NCBI RefSeq assembly: GCF_016587375.1
Contig: NZ_BNJG01000001.1
Coordinates: 2,790,001 to 2,854,000, forward strand
DNA: 64,000 bases
Direction of reading: 5' to 3'
DNA from: Ktedonobacter robiniae
GTDB lineage: Bacteria > Chloroflexota > Ktedonobacteria > Ktedonobacterales > Ktedonobacteraceae
The notes under the pieces are model-generated. The model was given only the letters and a program-made list of their open reading frames with translations. It had not been told where the DNA came from and ran no database searches. Numbering within the stretch: the first letter of the stretch is position 1; each line of letters starts with the position of its first letter. Of the stretch, positions 53,453 to 61,115 are shown in pieces. The translations under genes were made by a program, and so were the position numbers.

Positions 53453-56122
53453 TTGACACACTGTACCAGAGCACATTCTGTAGACCTCGGGAATGGCTAT
53501 AGCCTGCTATTTATGCAGGGCCAGGAGGCATTGCCCAATCCGCCCGCGCGCAACTATGAATTGCCCGGCGATACGCTGCACTACGCACCCGATCGCCCCG
53601 GCGACGTTAAACACGTCAAATTGGATATCGCGCTGGACTTTGACCAGGAAGTGATCAGCGGTACCATCTACACAACCTTCACGGCCCTCTATGAAGAGGC
53701 CAAGAGTGTCACCTTTGATGCGATTGAGCTCTCGATTGATAAAGTTGCACTTGTGGATGGCCCAGAACTGAACTACAGTCTTGGCGAGAAGAAGCTACAT
53801 ATCGAACTCGACCGCCCCTACAAGCATGGCGAAGAGTTTACGGTCGCGGTGACCTATCACACCAGGCCGCGCAATGGTCTGCACTTTGTCAAGCCCGCGA
53901 CCGAGGATCCCACGCGCCCGGTGCAGGCCTATACCTTTGGTCAGCCACAGTATCATTCCTACTGGTTCCCCTGCCATGACTCCCCCAACGACCGTGCCAC
54001 AACCGAGTTCCTGGTGACCGCGCCCTCACAGTTTATTACCATCGCCAATGGTAACCTGCTGGAGGTCGTTGACAATGGCGAGACAAAGACACACCACTGG
54101 CTGCATGCCGTGCCTCATGCCGCCTACCTGATCTCGCTCGTTGTGGGCGACTTTGCCGTGATCAAGGATGAGTATAAGGGCAAGCCGGTCTCCTACTATG
54201 TGCGTAAGGACCGCGCCAACGACGCGCGTCTGTACATGGGAAAGACCCCAGATATGATGGGCTTCTTCTCCGAATATACCGGCGTCGAGTATCCGTATGA
54301 CAACTATGACCAGACCGTGGTCGAGATCTATACAGGTGCCATGGAGCATACAACGGCCACGACGCATAGCTTTGGCTTGCTCTTCGACCAGAAGGCCAAC
54401 CTGGATATGGCCCCCGAGTTCGTCTCGGTGACTGCGCACGAACTGGCGCACCAGTGGTTTGGCGACCTGGTGACCTGCCGTGACTGGCCCAATGCCTGGC
54501 TGAATGAAGGCTTCGCGACCTACTTCGAGCACCTGTGGACCGGCCATGACCAGGGCGAGGATTACTTCAAATGGGAGATGTTGCAGACGCGCAAGGGTTA
54601 CCAGAACGAGGATCGCCGCTATCGTCGCCCGGTTGTCTATCATAAATACTATAACCAGGGCTTTGAGCTCTTTGATGGACACATCTATAATAAGGGCGCC
54701 TGGGTCCTGCATATGCTGCGTAACCAGCTTGGGGATAGCGCCTTCCGCCGTGGCATCAAGTCGTACCTGGAGCGCAACCGTACGCGTGAAGTCATCACCG
54801 CAGACCTGGAGCGCGCGCTTGAGGAGGCCACGGGTCGCAGCCTGGCGCATTTCTTCCATCAGTGGATCTACAGCGGTGGCTATCCCGAGTTCGAGGTCAG
54901 CTACTCCTGGGATGGACAGCATAAGCTGGCGAAGGTCAAGGTACGCCAGGCGCAGAAGGTCGACGATCTGACGCCCTGCTTCAAAGTGCCAGCCGAGATC
55001 GCCTTTACCATTCCTGCCTCAGTGGGAAGCGACGAGACACGTACGATCCCGCTGCACGTCACCCTGGGTGAGGATGGCGAGGTCGAGCAGACCTTCTATC
55101 TGCCACTGGAGCGTGAGCCAGTGATGGTACGCTTCGATCCTGAGGGTCGCCTGCTGAAGTCGCTAAAGTTCGAGCGCCCCACTCACCTGCTCGTCTACCA
55201 GCTTGAGCATGACGATGATATCCTGGGTCGGGTCGAAGCTGCCGAGGCCCTTGCCGACCACCGCGAGCCACAGGCGCTGACCGCTCTCACCAACGCCTTG
55301 AATAGCGATGCTTTCTGGGGCGTGCGCACCACCGCCGCCGAGGTCATCGCCAAGCATAGCACAGCCGAGGCACAGGATATCCTCATTCAGGCCTTTAGGG
55401 AGCTGGATGTGAAGGAGTTCTCACGCGTGCGTGCTGCAATTGCTACGGCCCTCGGAGAGTTCCCGGCGCACACGCATGGTGAACTGGCCCAGCGCTCTGC
55501 CGAGGCTCTGCGCCCCGTGGTTGAGGACGGCGATGTAAGCTATCGCGTTGAGTCAGCATCTGCGGCTGCGCTGGGTAAAACCCGCACCGAAGGTAACATT
55601 GAGCTGCTAACGAAGGCTCTGGAGCGTCCCTCCTGGAATTATGGTGTGCAGAACGGTGTCTTTAATGGTCTCGCCGCCACCGGTGACGAGCGCGTGATCG
55701 ATACCTTGATCGCCTACATGAGCGATACGAGCAACTACATTACCCTCCGTCGTGGTGCCATAATGGGCCTCAACGCGGTTGGTAGTCTGCGTCATGAGTA
55801 TAGTGAAGCGGCGCGTCAGCGAGCTGTGACTGCTCTTATGCACGCCGCCGAGCATGATACCTGGGGACCCGCCCGCGCCACCGCAGCCTGGGCTTTGCTC
55901 ACGTTTGGTGAGAAACGAGCTATTCCGGTGCTGGAAAGCGTTGCCAGTCGCGAGACAGAGGACGGCGTGCAGCGTGCCATGCGCTGGGCTGCCCATAACC
56001 TGCGTAGCAGCGACAAGGGCGAGGAACAGCTTAACCAAGTGCGGAAAGATCTCGATGAGCTACGCGCTGAGAATCGCAAGCTCCGAGAGCAAGTCACAGG
56101 CCTGGAGGCCCGCCTCTCTTAA
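53453..56122 (+). CDS. M1-family aminopeptidase with C-terminal HEAT repeats
   Basis: 889 residues. An N-terminal beta-sandwich is followed by the catalytic domain, with GAMEH at about 298 where most M1 enzymes have GAMEN, zinc motif HELAHQW (His329, His333) and NEGFATYFEHLW with the third ligand. After about residue 580 come HEAT-like repeats (ILGRVEAAEALADHREPQAL and later units) and a final coiled coil (LNQVRKDLDELRAENRKLRE). There is no signal peptide. TTG 53453 with GAGGAG 8 nt upstream is preferred to ATG 53513, which lacks a site. It trims N-terminal residues from peptides. A good terminator follows. Confidence 0.92.
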   Translation: MTHCTRAHSVDLGNGYSLLFMQGQEALPNPPARNYELPGDTLHYAPDRPGDVKHVKLDIALDFDQEVISGTIYTTFTALYEEAKSVTFDAIELSIDKVALVDGPELNYSLGEKKLHIELDRPYKHGEEFTVAVTYHTRPRNGLHFVKPATEDPTRPVQAYTFGQPQYHSYWFPCHDSPNDRATTEFLVTAPSQFITIANGNLLEVVDNGETKTHHWLHAVPHAAYLISLVVGDFAVIKDEYKGKPVSYYVRKDRANDARLYMGKTPDMMGFFSEYTGVEYPYDNYDQTVVEIYTGAMEHTTATTHSFGLLFDQKANLDMAPEFVSVTAHELAHQWFGDLVTCRDWPNAWLNEGFATYFEHLWTGHDQGEDYFKWEMLQTRKGYQNEDRRYRRPVVYHKYYNQGFELFDGHIYNKGAWVLHMLRNQLGDSAFRRGIKSYLERNRTREVITADLERALEEATGRSLAHFFHQWIYSGGYPEFEVSYSWDGQHKLAKVKVRQAQKVDDLTPCFKVPAEIAFTIPASVGSDETRTIPLHVTLGEDGEVEQTFYLPLEREPVMVRFDPEGRLLKSLKFERPTHLLVYQLEHDDDILGRVEAAEALADHREPQALTALTNALNSDAFWGVRTTAAEVIAKHSTAEAQDILIQAFRELDVKEFSRVRAAIATALGEFPAHTHGELAQRSAEALRPVVEDGDVSYRVESASAAALGKTRTEGNIELLTKALERPSWNYGVQNGVFNGLAATGDERVIDTLIAYMSDTSNYITLRRGAIMGLNAVGSLRHEYSEAARQRAVTALMHAAEHDTWGPARATAAWALLTFGEKRAIPVLESVASRETEDGVQRAMRWAAHNLRSSDKGEEQLNQVRKDLDELRAENRKLREQVTGLEARLS

Positions 56123-56140
56123 GTATCAGAACCTGTAAAC

Positions 56141-56181
56141 ACGACCTGGCACGAAGAGATGTGCCAGGTCGTTCTCTTTTT
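56141..56181 (+). terminator. Intrinsic terminator of the M1 peptidase gene
   Basis: ACGACCTGGCAC (56141-56152) pairs with GTGCCAGGTCGT (56161-56172), followed by TCTCTTTTTC. Confidence 0.9.
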
Positions 56182-56238
56182 CTCCAGGTTTCTTACGTGT
56201 ACACACTATCTAAATGGTAAATTCACGTAGTTGTTAGA

Positions 56239-56337
56239 TGTAGGGTCCATGCTTGCGTGGACTCCCGAGGCCCTCAGGTCGATACCCAACTGTTGCGGAG
56301 GTCGCTTCGCTCGCAGTCCATACAGCATGGACCTACA
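56239..56337. repeat. MITE-like repeat, TGTAGG-ended, copy 2
   Basis: TGTAGGGTCCATGC at the left and GCATGGACCTACA at the right form a 13-14 bp terminal inverted repeat. The left 35 bp resemble 9677-9711. No gene inside. Confidence 0.7.
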
Positions 56338-56355
56338 AATTTGGAGAACAAACCA

Positions 56356-56655
56356 CTAGAGATGTGGCCAGCGAAAATATTGGCGCAGTACCTCTTGCAG
56401 CCAGCTATGTGTCAGGAGGGGCAGGACTATCACGACAAGCTTGTTGTAGTGCCAGGCCTTGCGAAACTGACCATGAACGGCGCAGGAGACGGCTCGCGTC
56501 ATTCCACAGCCGGGACAGCGGCGCTTGAAAATGAGGCGTGAGAGGCAGACTGGAGGATGGGCCTCAAGCCAGGAAGTTGGTATCAGGAAGAAAAGTAAGG
56601 GAAGGAGGATGAGCCATCCTGCCTTCCCTCGCGCAACGTGTTTCTCTATGCGCAT
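56356..56655 (-). CDS. DUF2752-domain membrane protein
   Basis: 99 residues from Met at 56655 (an earlier Met at 56670 would overlap the upstream gene by 8 bp). The hallmark CPGCGMTRAVSC, followed by a Gly and Ala-Trp-HYNKLV block, defines DUF2752, a small two-helix membrane family of unknown role. Hydrophobic stretches lie at about 13-30 and 74-90. It sits next to the TM2 gene, a pair seen often in bacteria. Confidence 0.88.
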   Translation of the reverse strand: MRIEKHVARGKAGWLILLPLLFFLIPTSWLEAHPPVCLSRLIFKRRCPGCGMTRAVSCAVHGQFRKAWHYNKLVVIVLPLLTHSWLQEVLRQYFRWPHL

Positions 56656-56662
56656 AGCTGAA

Positions 56663-57055
56663 CTACGCATTGTTGCGGACCAGCGGCTGACCGTTGGCGT
56701 CGGTGAAGCTGCCTGTTATGATCAAGATAAAATCAATGAATGCCCAGATACCGCAACCGCCAAGAGTAAGCAACATGGCGATGCCGGTGCCAGTCTTACC
56801 AACGTAAAAGCGATGGACACCCAGCCAGCCAAGAAAGAAACATAGGAGCAGCGTTATCAACCAATCTTTCCCCTGCTGAGGATAGCCCGGCTGGGGATAA
56901 CCTTGCTGGAAAGGAGGCTGCTGATAGCCCTGCTGGAAAGGAGGTTGCTGATAGCCCTGCTGAGGGTAACCCTGTTGGGGATAGCCCTGCTGGAAGGGAG
57001 GCTGCTGGAAAGGAGGCTGCTGATTTGGCTGCTGGAACGGAGGCTGCTGGCTCAT
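56663..57055 (-). CDS. TM2-domain protein with Gln/Pro-rich N-terminus
   Basis: 130 residues. The first 60 are a tandem repeat of PPFQQ and GYPQQ units. The TM2 domain (about 62-118) shows [46 protein letters not shown], two membrane helices linked by a conserved loop. Function unknown in bacteria. AAGGGA lies 12 nt before the ATG. It overlaps or abuts the DUF2752 gene, so the two are probably one operon. Confidence 0.92.
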   Translation of the reverse strand: MSQQPPFQQPNQQPPFQQPPFQQGYPQQGYPQQGYQQPPFQQGYQQPPFQQGYPQPGYPQQGKDWLITLLLCFFLGWLGVHRFYVGKTGTGIAMLLTLGGCGIWAFIDFILIITGSFTDANGQPLVRNNA

Positions 57056-57242
57056 AGTGAATAAGTCCCTTCATGGCTTAGCTTTAAGCGCTTTTTTTAT
57101 TTTAAGTAAAGAAAAATGATTGTTGTGAATATTTGCTACTCACGAAGGAACTATAAGCGAGCAACTCATCAACTGTCAAGTATCAAGATATGCCTTTATA
57201 GAACGCCTTATAGATTCTTAATGCACATTACGCCCTATATGC

Positions 57243-57881
57243 TTACGATAAGGCATGAAGCATTTGAAAATATGCATCACGTAACCAGGGATGAAGGACT
57301 GCAAGCTGGACGCGGCGCTCCCACATATAGCGCAAATAGAAGAAGGTGGCCGCGTCCAGCGAGATTTCTAGCGCTGCTTGCATGCCTTCGTGAAAGGGGG
57401 CGTGTCCTGGCTGGTCCCAGGCCAGCTTGTCCGCTACGAAAAGCACTTTGTCGAGCTGGCTAGCATCGCGCTTGAGTGTGGTATGGCACTCGACCGCGCT
57501 CAAGACCTCTGGTTGGGTAATCTGAAATATCTGGGTGGCGAGGACGCGTGAGAGCTTCTGGTGAACGATCATGGGGAAAGCCGCTTCTTCGGGCAGGACG
57601 GAAATACCCAACTGATAGGCTATTTTGACGCGTTCTGGTGTGGGGAAGATCGCGCTTACGTCATGTAGCCAGCCTGAAACCTCGGCAAGCGCCGGGTCCG
57701 CGCCGACCAGGAGGGCGACGCGTCGAGCTTCTGCCGCAACCTTGCCACAATGCCTGGCCGTCTGTGGGCAACCGTGTGCGATGAGAAAGGTGGCAACATT
57801 GAGCCCTGTATTTCCTGTCAGGGTGATGGATTGGCGTAAATCTTCCAGGAGCGGCAAGGAAAGCGGTGCATCTTGCATCAT
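57243..57881 (-). CDS. yqeK: HD-domain hydrolase, YqeK-like Ap4A hydrolase
   Basis: 212 residues of the HD superfamily. The metal-binding residues are His in QTARHCGKVA, then HD in SGWLHDVSAIF, and further down ECHTTLKRDASQLDKVLFVADK with the later Asp. YqeK enzymes cleave diadenosine tetraphosphate symmetrically. The C-terminal helices match in length. Start at 57881, or 57878 for the second Met. It follows the PadR gene on the same strand at 34 bp, probably in one transcript. Confidence 0.85.
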   Translation of the reverse strand: MMQDAPLSLPLLEDLRQSITLTGNTGLNVATFLIAHGCPQTARHCGKVAAEARRVALLVGADPALAEVSGWLHDVSAIFPTPERVKIAYQLGISVLPEEAAFPMIVHQKLSRVLATQIFQITQPEVLSAVECHTTLKRDASQLDKVLFVADKLAWDQPGHAPFHEGMQAALEISLDAATFFYLRYMWERRVQLAVLHPWLRDAYFQMLHALS

Positions 57882-57915
57882 GTTAGAGGGTATCCTGCTC
57901 TTTCTATACTGGCAC

Positions 57916-58536
57916 TTAAGGGCGTTTGGGTGTCTGATCGTTCAGGCGCTCAATGGCGCGCTCCGTGACTTCCAGCCCGGCTTTAAGTACCGCCTCTTTA
58001 TACTCGCGTACCAGCATCTGGTATTCAAGCAGGCGAGGACGACGCGTTGGGCGCGAGGCGTACTGCTGTTTGACCCGTTCCATATAGGCTAATTGCTGGA
58101 GCAGGCTCTCACGATGATGCTGGAGGTGGTGAAGCGCGATCTCATCGCTGGTCTCACCACAGAAGAAGAGTTTAGTGAGAAATTCATCCTTGGTGAAGCG
58201 ATCTGGAACCTCCTCTTCAAGCCACTGCTCAAGCTCGGTTAGCCCGGCCTCGGTCAGGCGATAGACCTTGCGATTAGGGCGTGCCGTCTGCACGATGACC
58301 TCGGATTCTACCAGCCCGGCCTGGCTTAAACTCTTGAGTGTGGTATAAATCTGGCTGTTGCCCGCGTTCCAGTAGCTTGCGATGGCGCGATCAAAGGCTT
58401 GCTTGATGTCGTAGCCACTCATTGGGTGCGCCCAGAGCAGTCCCAGGATAATATAGCGCAGACGGTTGCGCGCGGACGGTTCTCCCCCATTGGTTTCCGC
58501 TGGCTCATGTCTATCTTGCTCTAGTGGTTCGTGCAT
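57916..58536 (-). CDS. PadR-family transcriptional regulator
   Basis: 206 residues. The winged-helix domain has YIILGLLWAHPMSGYDIKQA near 26-45 and YTTLKSLSQAGLVESEVIVQ, followed by RKVYRLTEAGLTELEQWL and a C-terminal dimer helix domain (Vir_act_alpha_C type) up to about 200. Such repressors sense phenolic acids or drugs. ATG 58536 has AGGGAAAG 5 nt upstream and is better than an earlier TTG. Probably co-transcribed with yqeK; target unknown. Confidence 0.92.
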   Translation of the reverse strand: MHEPLEQDRHEPAETNGGEPSARNRLRYIILGLLWAHPMSGYDIKQAFDRAIASYWNAGNSQIYTTLKSLSQAGLVESEVIVQTARPNRKVYRLTEAGLTELEQWLEEEVPDRFTKDEFLTKLFFCGETSDEIALHHLQHHRESLLQQLAYMERVKQQYASRPTRRPRLLEYQMLVREYKEAVLKAGLEVTERAIERLNDQTPKRP

Positions 58537-58841
58537 AAGCTCTTTCCCTACTGGCAACAAGCATTAGATTGTGACTCTCGATTTGCGTTCTCCATTATAG
58601 CATCTCAAGCGAGCTATCTCACTCCTCTTCGCGCTTGTGGCGCTCAAATCGCGTAGTGTAGGTGTATGGCAGTGGCAGGCCAGAGCCCTGCCACTGCCAT
58701 ACACCTACACTACAACTTTCACGCGATAGAAACGTAGTACCTCCAGAACGATACTTTCCTATGTGACATATAACCGGTAAGATGGGAATGAGGAGAGAGA
58801 AGAGGCTTCGCTGGCTGTAACGCTTTGTTGGAGGATTTTAG
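58537..58841. other. Divergent region between PadR and FHA genes
   Basis: 305 bp. It contains the long hairpin at 58654-58712 and a GC-rich dyad (CGCGCTTGTGGCGCT) at about 58630. The hairpin may interfere with or buffer both promoters. Confidence 0.5.
58654..58712. repeat. Long perfect hairpin, 26-bp arms
   Basis: Arms 58654-58679 and 58687-58712 with loop CCAGAGC. Located between two divergent starts, an unusual place. Confidence 0.9.
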
Positions 58842-60539
58842 ATGGATGCCCGTTTTTATAACTCAGAGGATATCGATATTGAACGCCTTGCCAGAGACAT
58901 GGTAAATGCCTACATGGCCCAGGGGTACCAGGCGCAAAGTATTGGTAATAAAGACCAGATGCTGGTGCAGTTGAAGAAAGGCGGCGATTTCGAGGCCATT
59001 ATTGGTATGCAGGCCGCGCTCTCTCTGACGCTGCAGCGCACAACTGGTGGTGTGCTGGCGATGATTGGTCAGCAGAAGTGGATCGATAAAGCGGCTGTCG
59101 GGGCCGTGGGTATTGTAGCGTTGCCCATCCTCTGGCCGCTGGCACTGACGGCTGGTGTAGGTGCTCTGCGGCAGGCGAGCCTGAGCAACCAGGTGTTGAA
59201 TATGACCGATGGCCTGGTGCGCCAGCAGCGCCCAGGAATCATGCCTGGTCCTGTCCCCTACCAATTGCTGCCCCAGGTGCAGCAGTCGATAACGCCTCCT
59301 TCGGGAGCGCAACAGCCGTACTATGTTCCACAAAACCGGGATATGCCTCCGGCCCCACCCATGGCGAGGCCACCCCAGCCAATGATGCAGGCTCCCGCGA
59401 CAGGTGGTTTGCGCTGTCAGAACTGTAATACGCCCTATGAGCCGGGCGATACCTTCTGCTCCGGCTGTGGCCGTTCGTTGACGCCTCCCAAGCTCTACTG
59501 TTCACGCTGTAACTCGGAGGTCAAGGATGGAGCGGCCTTCTGTCCCAAGTGCGGAGCATCAACGTTCCATACCATTGCCTCACAGGCCGCATCTCAGCCT
59601 GCTCAGCCCACAGTACCGGCTCCCCAGCCACGCGTGACGTATACCACGCCGACGCCGTCACTGGCGCCGCAGCCAACCTATACACCTCCGACGCCACCAC
59701 CGGCGCCAGTGTATACGCCACCACCCACACCAACCTATACGCCGCCCGCGCAGCCGCAGCCCAGTGTGGTGGAGTCGACAATCTTCCCAGGTCAGCAGCC
59801 ATCGCAGCGCCCCGCGCCGCCGGAGTATGTGCCACCAACGCCGCAGAATCCTACGGTCGCGCCACAGCCGACGGTAAAGTATGTGCAAGGTACAGAGAAG
59901 AAGGAAACGGCGCCCGCGCCCAAGAAGCCTGAGATCCAGTACTATGTGCCTTCAAATCAGCAGAGCCAGGCGACTGCTTCACAGCCTACTGTTCCCAACA
60001 CGGCTCCTACACCTGCACCCGCGAAGGAGACTCCCTCTCAGCAGCCTAAGAAAGAGGAGGTCTACTACACCCCGCCCGCACACCTGCAACAGCAGATGCA
60101 GCAGAAGCAAGAGCAGCAGGGCGGCAAGGCCAATCTGGTTCAGCCCGCGCAACAGCCTCCGTCGCCTCGCGCAGCTGGGCATGCTCAGCCTGCCCCTCAA
60201 GTCTCCAACGCAGCAGGCCCAGCCTGGGGTGCGCTCATCTTTAGCGATGGCTCTCAAGTGCAGCTAAAGGGCGAGTCAGCCGCTGTTGGCCGCTACGACA
60301 ATGATCTGGGTGGTATCCGCCCCGACGTTGATCTGAGCAGCAAACAGGGCGCGGACACCATTTCACGTGTGCATGCCGCCTTTGAACATAGCGGAAACAG
60401 CTTTACCCTGACTGACTTGAATAGTACCAACTCTACACGCGTCAATGGCAAGCGCCTGGAGCCCGACAAGGCGACCCCGCTGAACGATGGTGATTCCATC
60501 TCCTTCGGCAAGGTCACCTGCACCTTCAAGAAGTTCTAG
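58842..60539 (+). CDS. Zinc-ribbon and FHA-domain protein with proline-rich linker
   Basis: 565 residues. The N-terminal 145 residues are a helical domain with a hydrophobic stretch (AAVGAVGIVALPILWPLALT, about 85-104). Two zinc-ribbons follow: CQNCNTPYEPGDTFCSGCG (near 193) and YCSRCNSEVKDGAAFCPKCG (near 220). A Pro/Gln/Thr-rich linker of about 210 residues leads to a C-terminal FHA domain (about 465-565: VGRYDND, SRVHAAFEHSG, NSTNSTRVNG). FHA binds phospho-threonine. GGAGG is 8 nt before the ATG. Signalling role inferred; no kinase adjacent. Confidence 0.87.
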   Translation: MDARFYNSEDIDIERLARDMVNAYMAQGYQAQSIGNKDQMLVQLKKGGDFEAIIGMQAALSLTLQRTTGGVLAMIGQQKWIDKAAVGAVGIVALPILWPLALTAGVGALRQASLSNQVLNMTDGLVRQQRPGIMPGPVPYQLLPQVQQSITPPSGAQQPYYVPQNRDMPPAPPMARPPQPMMQAPATGGLRCQNCNTPYEPGDTFCSGCGRSLTPPKLYCSRCNSEVKDGAAFCPKCGASTFHTIASQAASQPAQPTVPAPQPRVTYTTPTPSLAPQPTYTPPTPPPAPVYTPPPTPTYTPPAQPQPSVVESTIFPGQQPSQRPAPPEYVPPTPQNPTVAPQPTVKYVQGTEKKETAPAPKKPEIQYYVPSNQQSQATASQPTVPNTAPTPAPAKETPSQQPKKEEVYYTPPAHLQQQMQQKQEQQGGKANLVQPAQQPPSPRAAGHAQPAPQVSNAAGPAWGALIFSDGSQVQLKGESAAVGRYDNDLGGIRPDVDLSSKQGADTISRVHAAFEHSGNSFTLTDLNSTNSTRVNGKRLEPDKATPLNDGDSISFGKVTCTFKKF

Positions 60540-60560
60540 CAAACCCGAAGAGCTTCAAGC

Positions 60561-60617
60561 GTAAAGGATGTGCGTGAGAAAATGACCACAGGCCATTTTC
60601 TCACGCACATCCTTTAC
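60561..60617 (+). terminator. Long hairpin, 24-bp arms, after the FHA gene
   Basis: Arms 60561-60584 and 60594-60617, perfect. The right arm ends CTTTAC, a short T-run, so termination is likely but unproven. Confidence 0.75.
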
Positions 60618-60689
60618 CTTCTTGTCTATTGACATTCGTGCTTGCACTCGTTAGACTACAGATAATTGCCGAAAAAGAAAATAGAGAGC

Positions 60690-60951
60690 ATAGAAATAAT
60701 CTGGCTACGAGCAGGAGGAGTAGACGCACCCACCGCCAGAGAGAAGGGATCATTGGCTGCAAGTCCCTTTCGGTTGACGAAGCGTTGAAGGTCGCCTGGG
60801 AGTCTGAAAAGCACCCCATCTATTTAAGAGGGGGAATTTTCACGGATGTGTCCGTTATCGCACCTATGAGGATCAATCTGTGTGATTGATCGAACAAAGG
60901 TGGTACCACGAGTCATGTCCTTTCTCGTCCTTTACGAGGAAGGCTTTTTTT
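60690..60951 (+). promoter_or_regulatory. T-box riboswitch leader of valS
   Basis: Bases 60893-60910 hold the T-box sequence (AAAGGTGGTACCACG within it), which pairs with the acceptor end of uncharged tRNA. An upstream stem I region has AGAGAG (60738) and a GGCTG distal motif, then GAAGGTC at 60787-60793 with a candidate valine specifier codon GTC at 60791-60793, followed by a purine. A terminator (60919-60928 with 60934-60943) and a T7 run follow. It should allow valS expression when tRNA-Val is uncharged. Confidence 0.85.
60919..60951 (+). terminator. Conditional terminator of the T-box leader
   Basis: CCTTTCTCGT pairs with ACGAGGAAGG, followed by C and seven T residues. The left part competes with the antiterminator formed by the T-box. 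Confidence 0.85.
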
Positions 60952-61001
60952 ATTATGTTAAACAAGAACGCAGACGTTTTCACCACCCATTAGCCTACGC
61001 C

Positions 61002-61066
61002 GGGTAAGGGTGTGTGGATGCTGATGTGTCGCTTAGCGACACATCAGCATCCACACACCCTTACCC
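61002..61066. repeat. Long perfect hairpin inside the valS leader, 32-bp arms
   Basis: Arms 61002-61033 and 61035-61066 with a one-base loop. It lies between the T-box terminator and the valS start, in a transcribed leader. Joined to the GC-rich dyad module at 61068. Confidence 0.92.
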
Positions 61067-61067
61067 T

Positions 61068-61096
61068 CGCGAAGCGCCGCAGGCGCTGAGAAGTTA
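61068..61096 (+). repeat. GC-rich dyad module attached to hairpin, copy 2
   Basis: 29 bp, one base different from 20001-20029. It directly follows the 32-bp-arm hairpin. Confidence 0.85.
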
Positions 61097-61115
61097 AAAA
61101 ACAAGAGGAGTCAAC

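Noticed and set aside
54026..54922. Minus-strand frame of 298 codons opposite the M1 peptidase
   Set aside because: Antisense shadow with no domain.
56663..57055. Tandem repeat in the TM2 gene as a CRISPR-like array
   Set aside because: It is a short in-frame Gln/Pro codon repeat inside a coding sequence.
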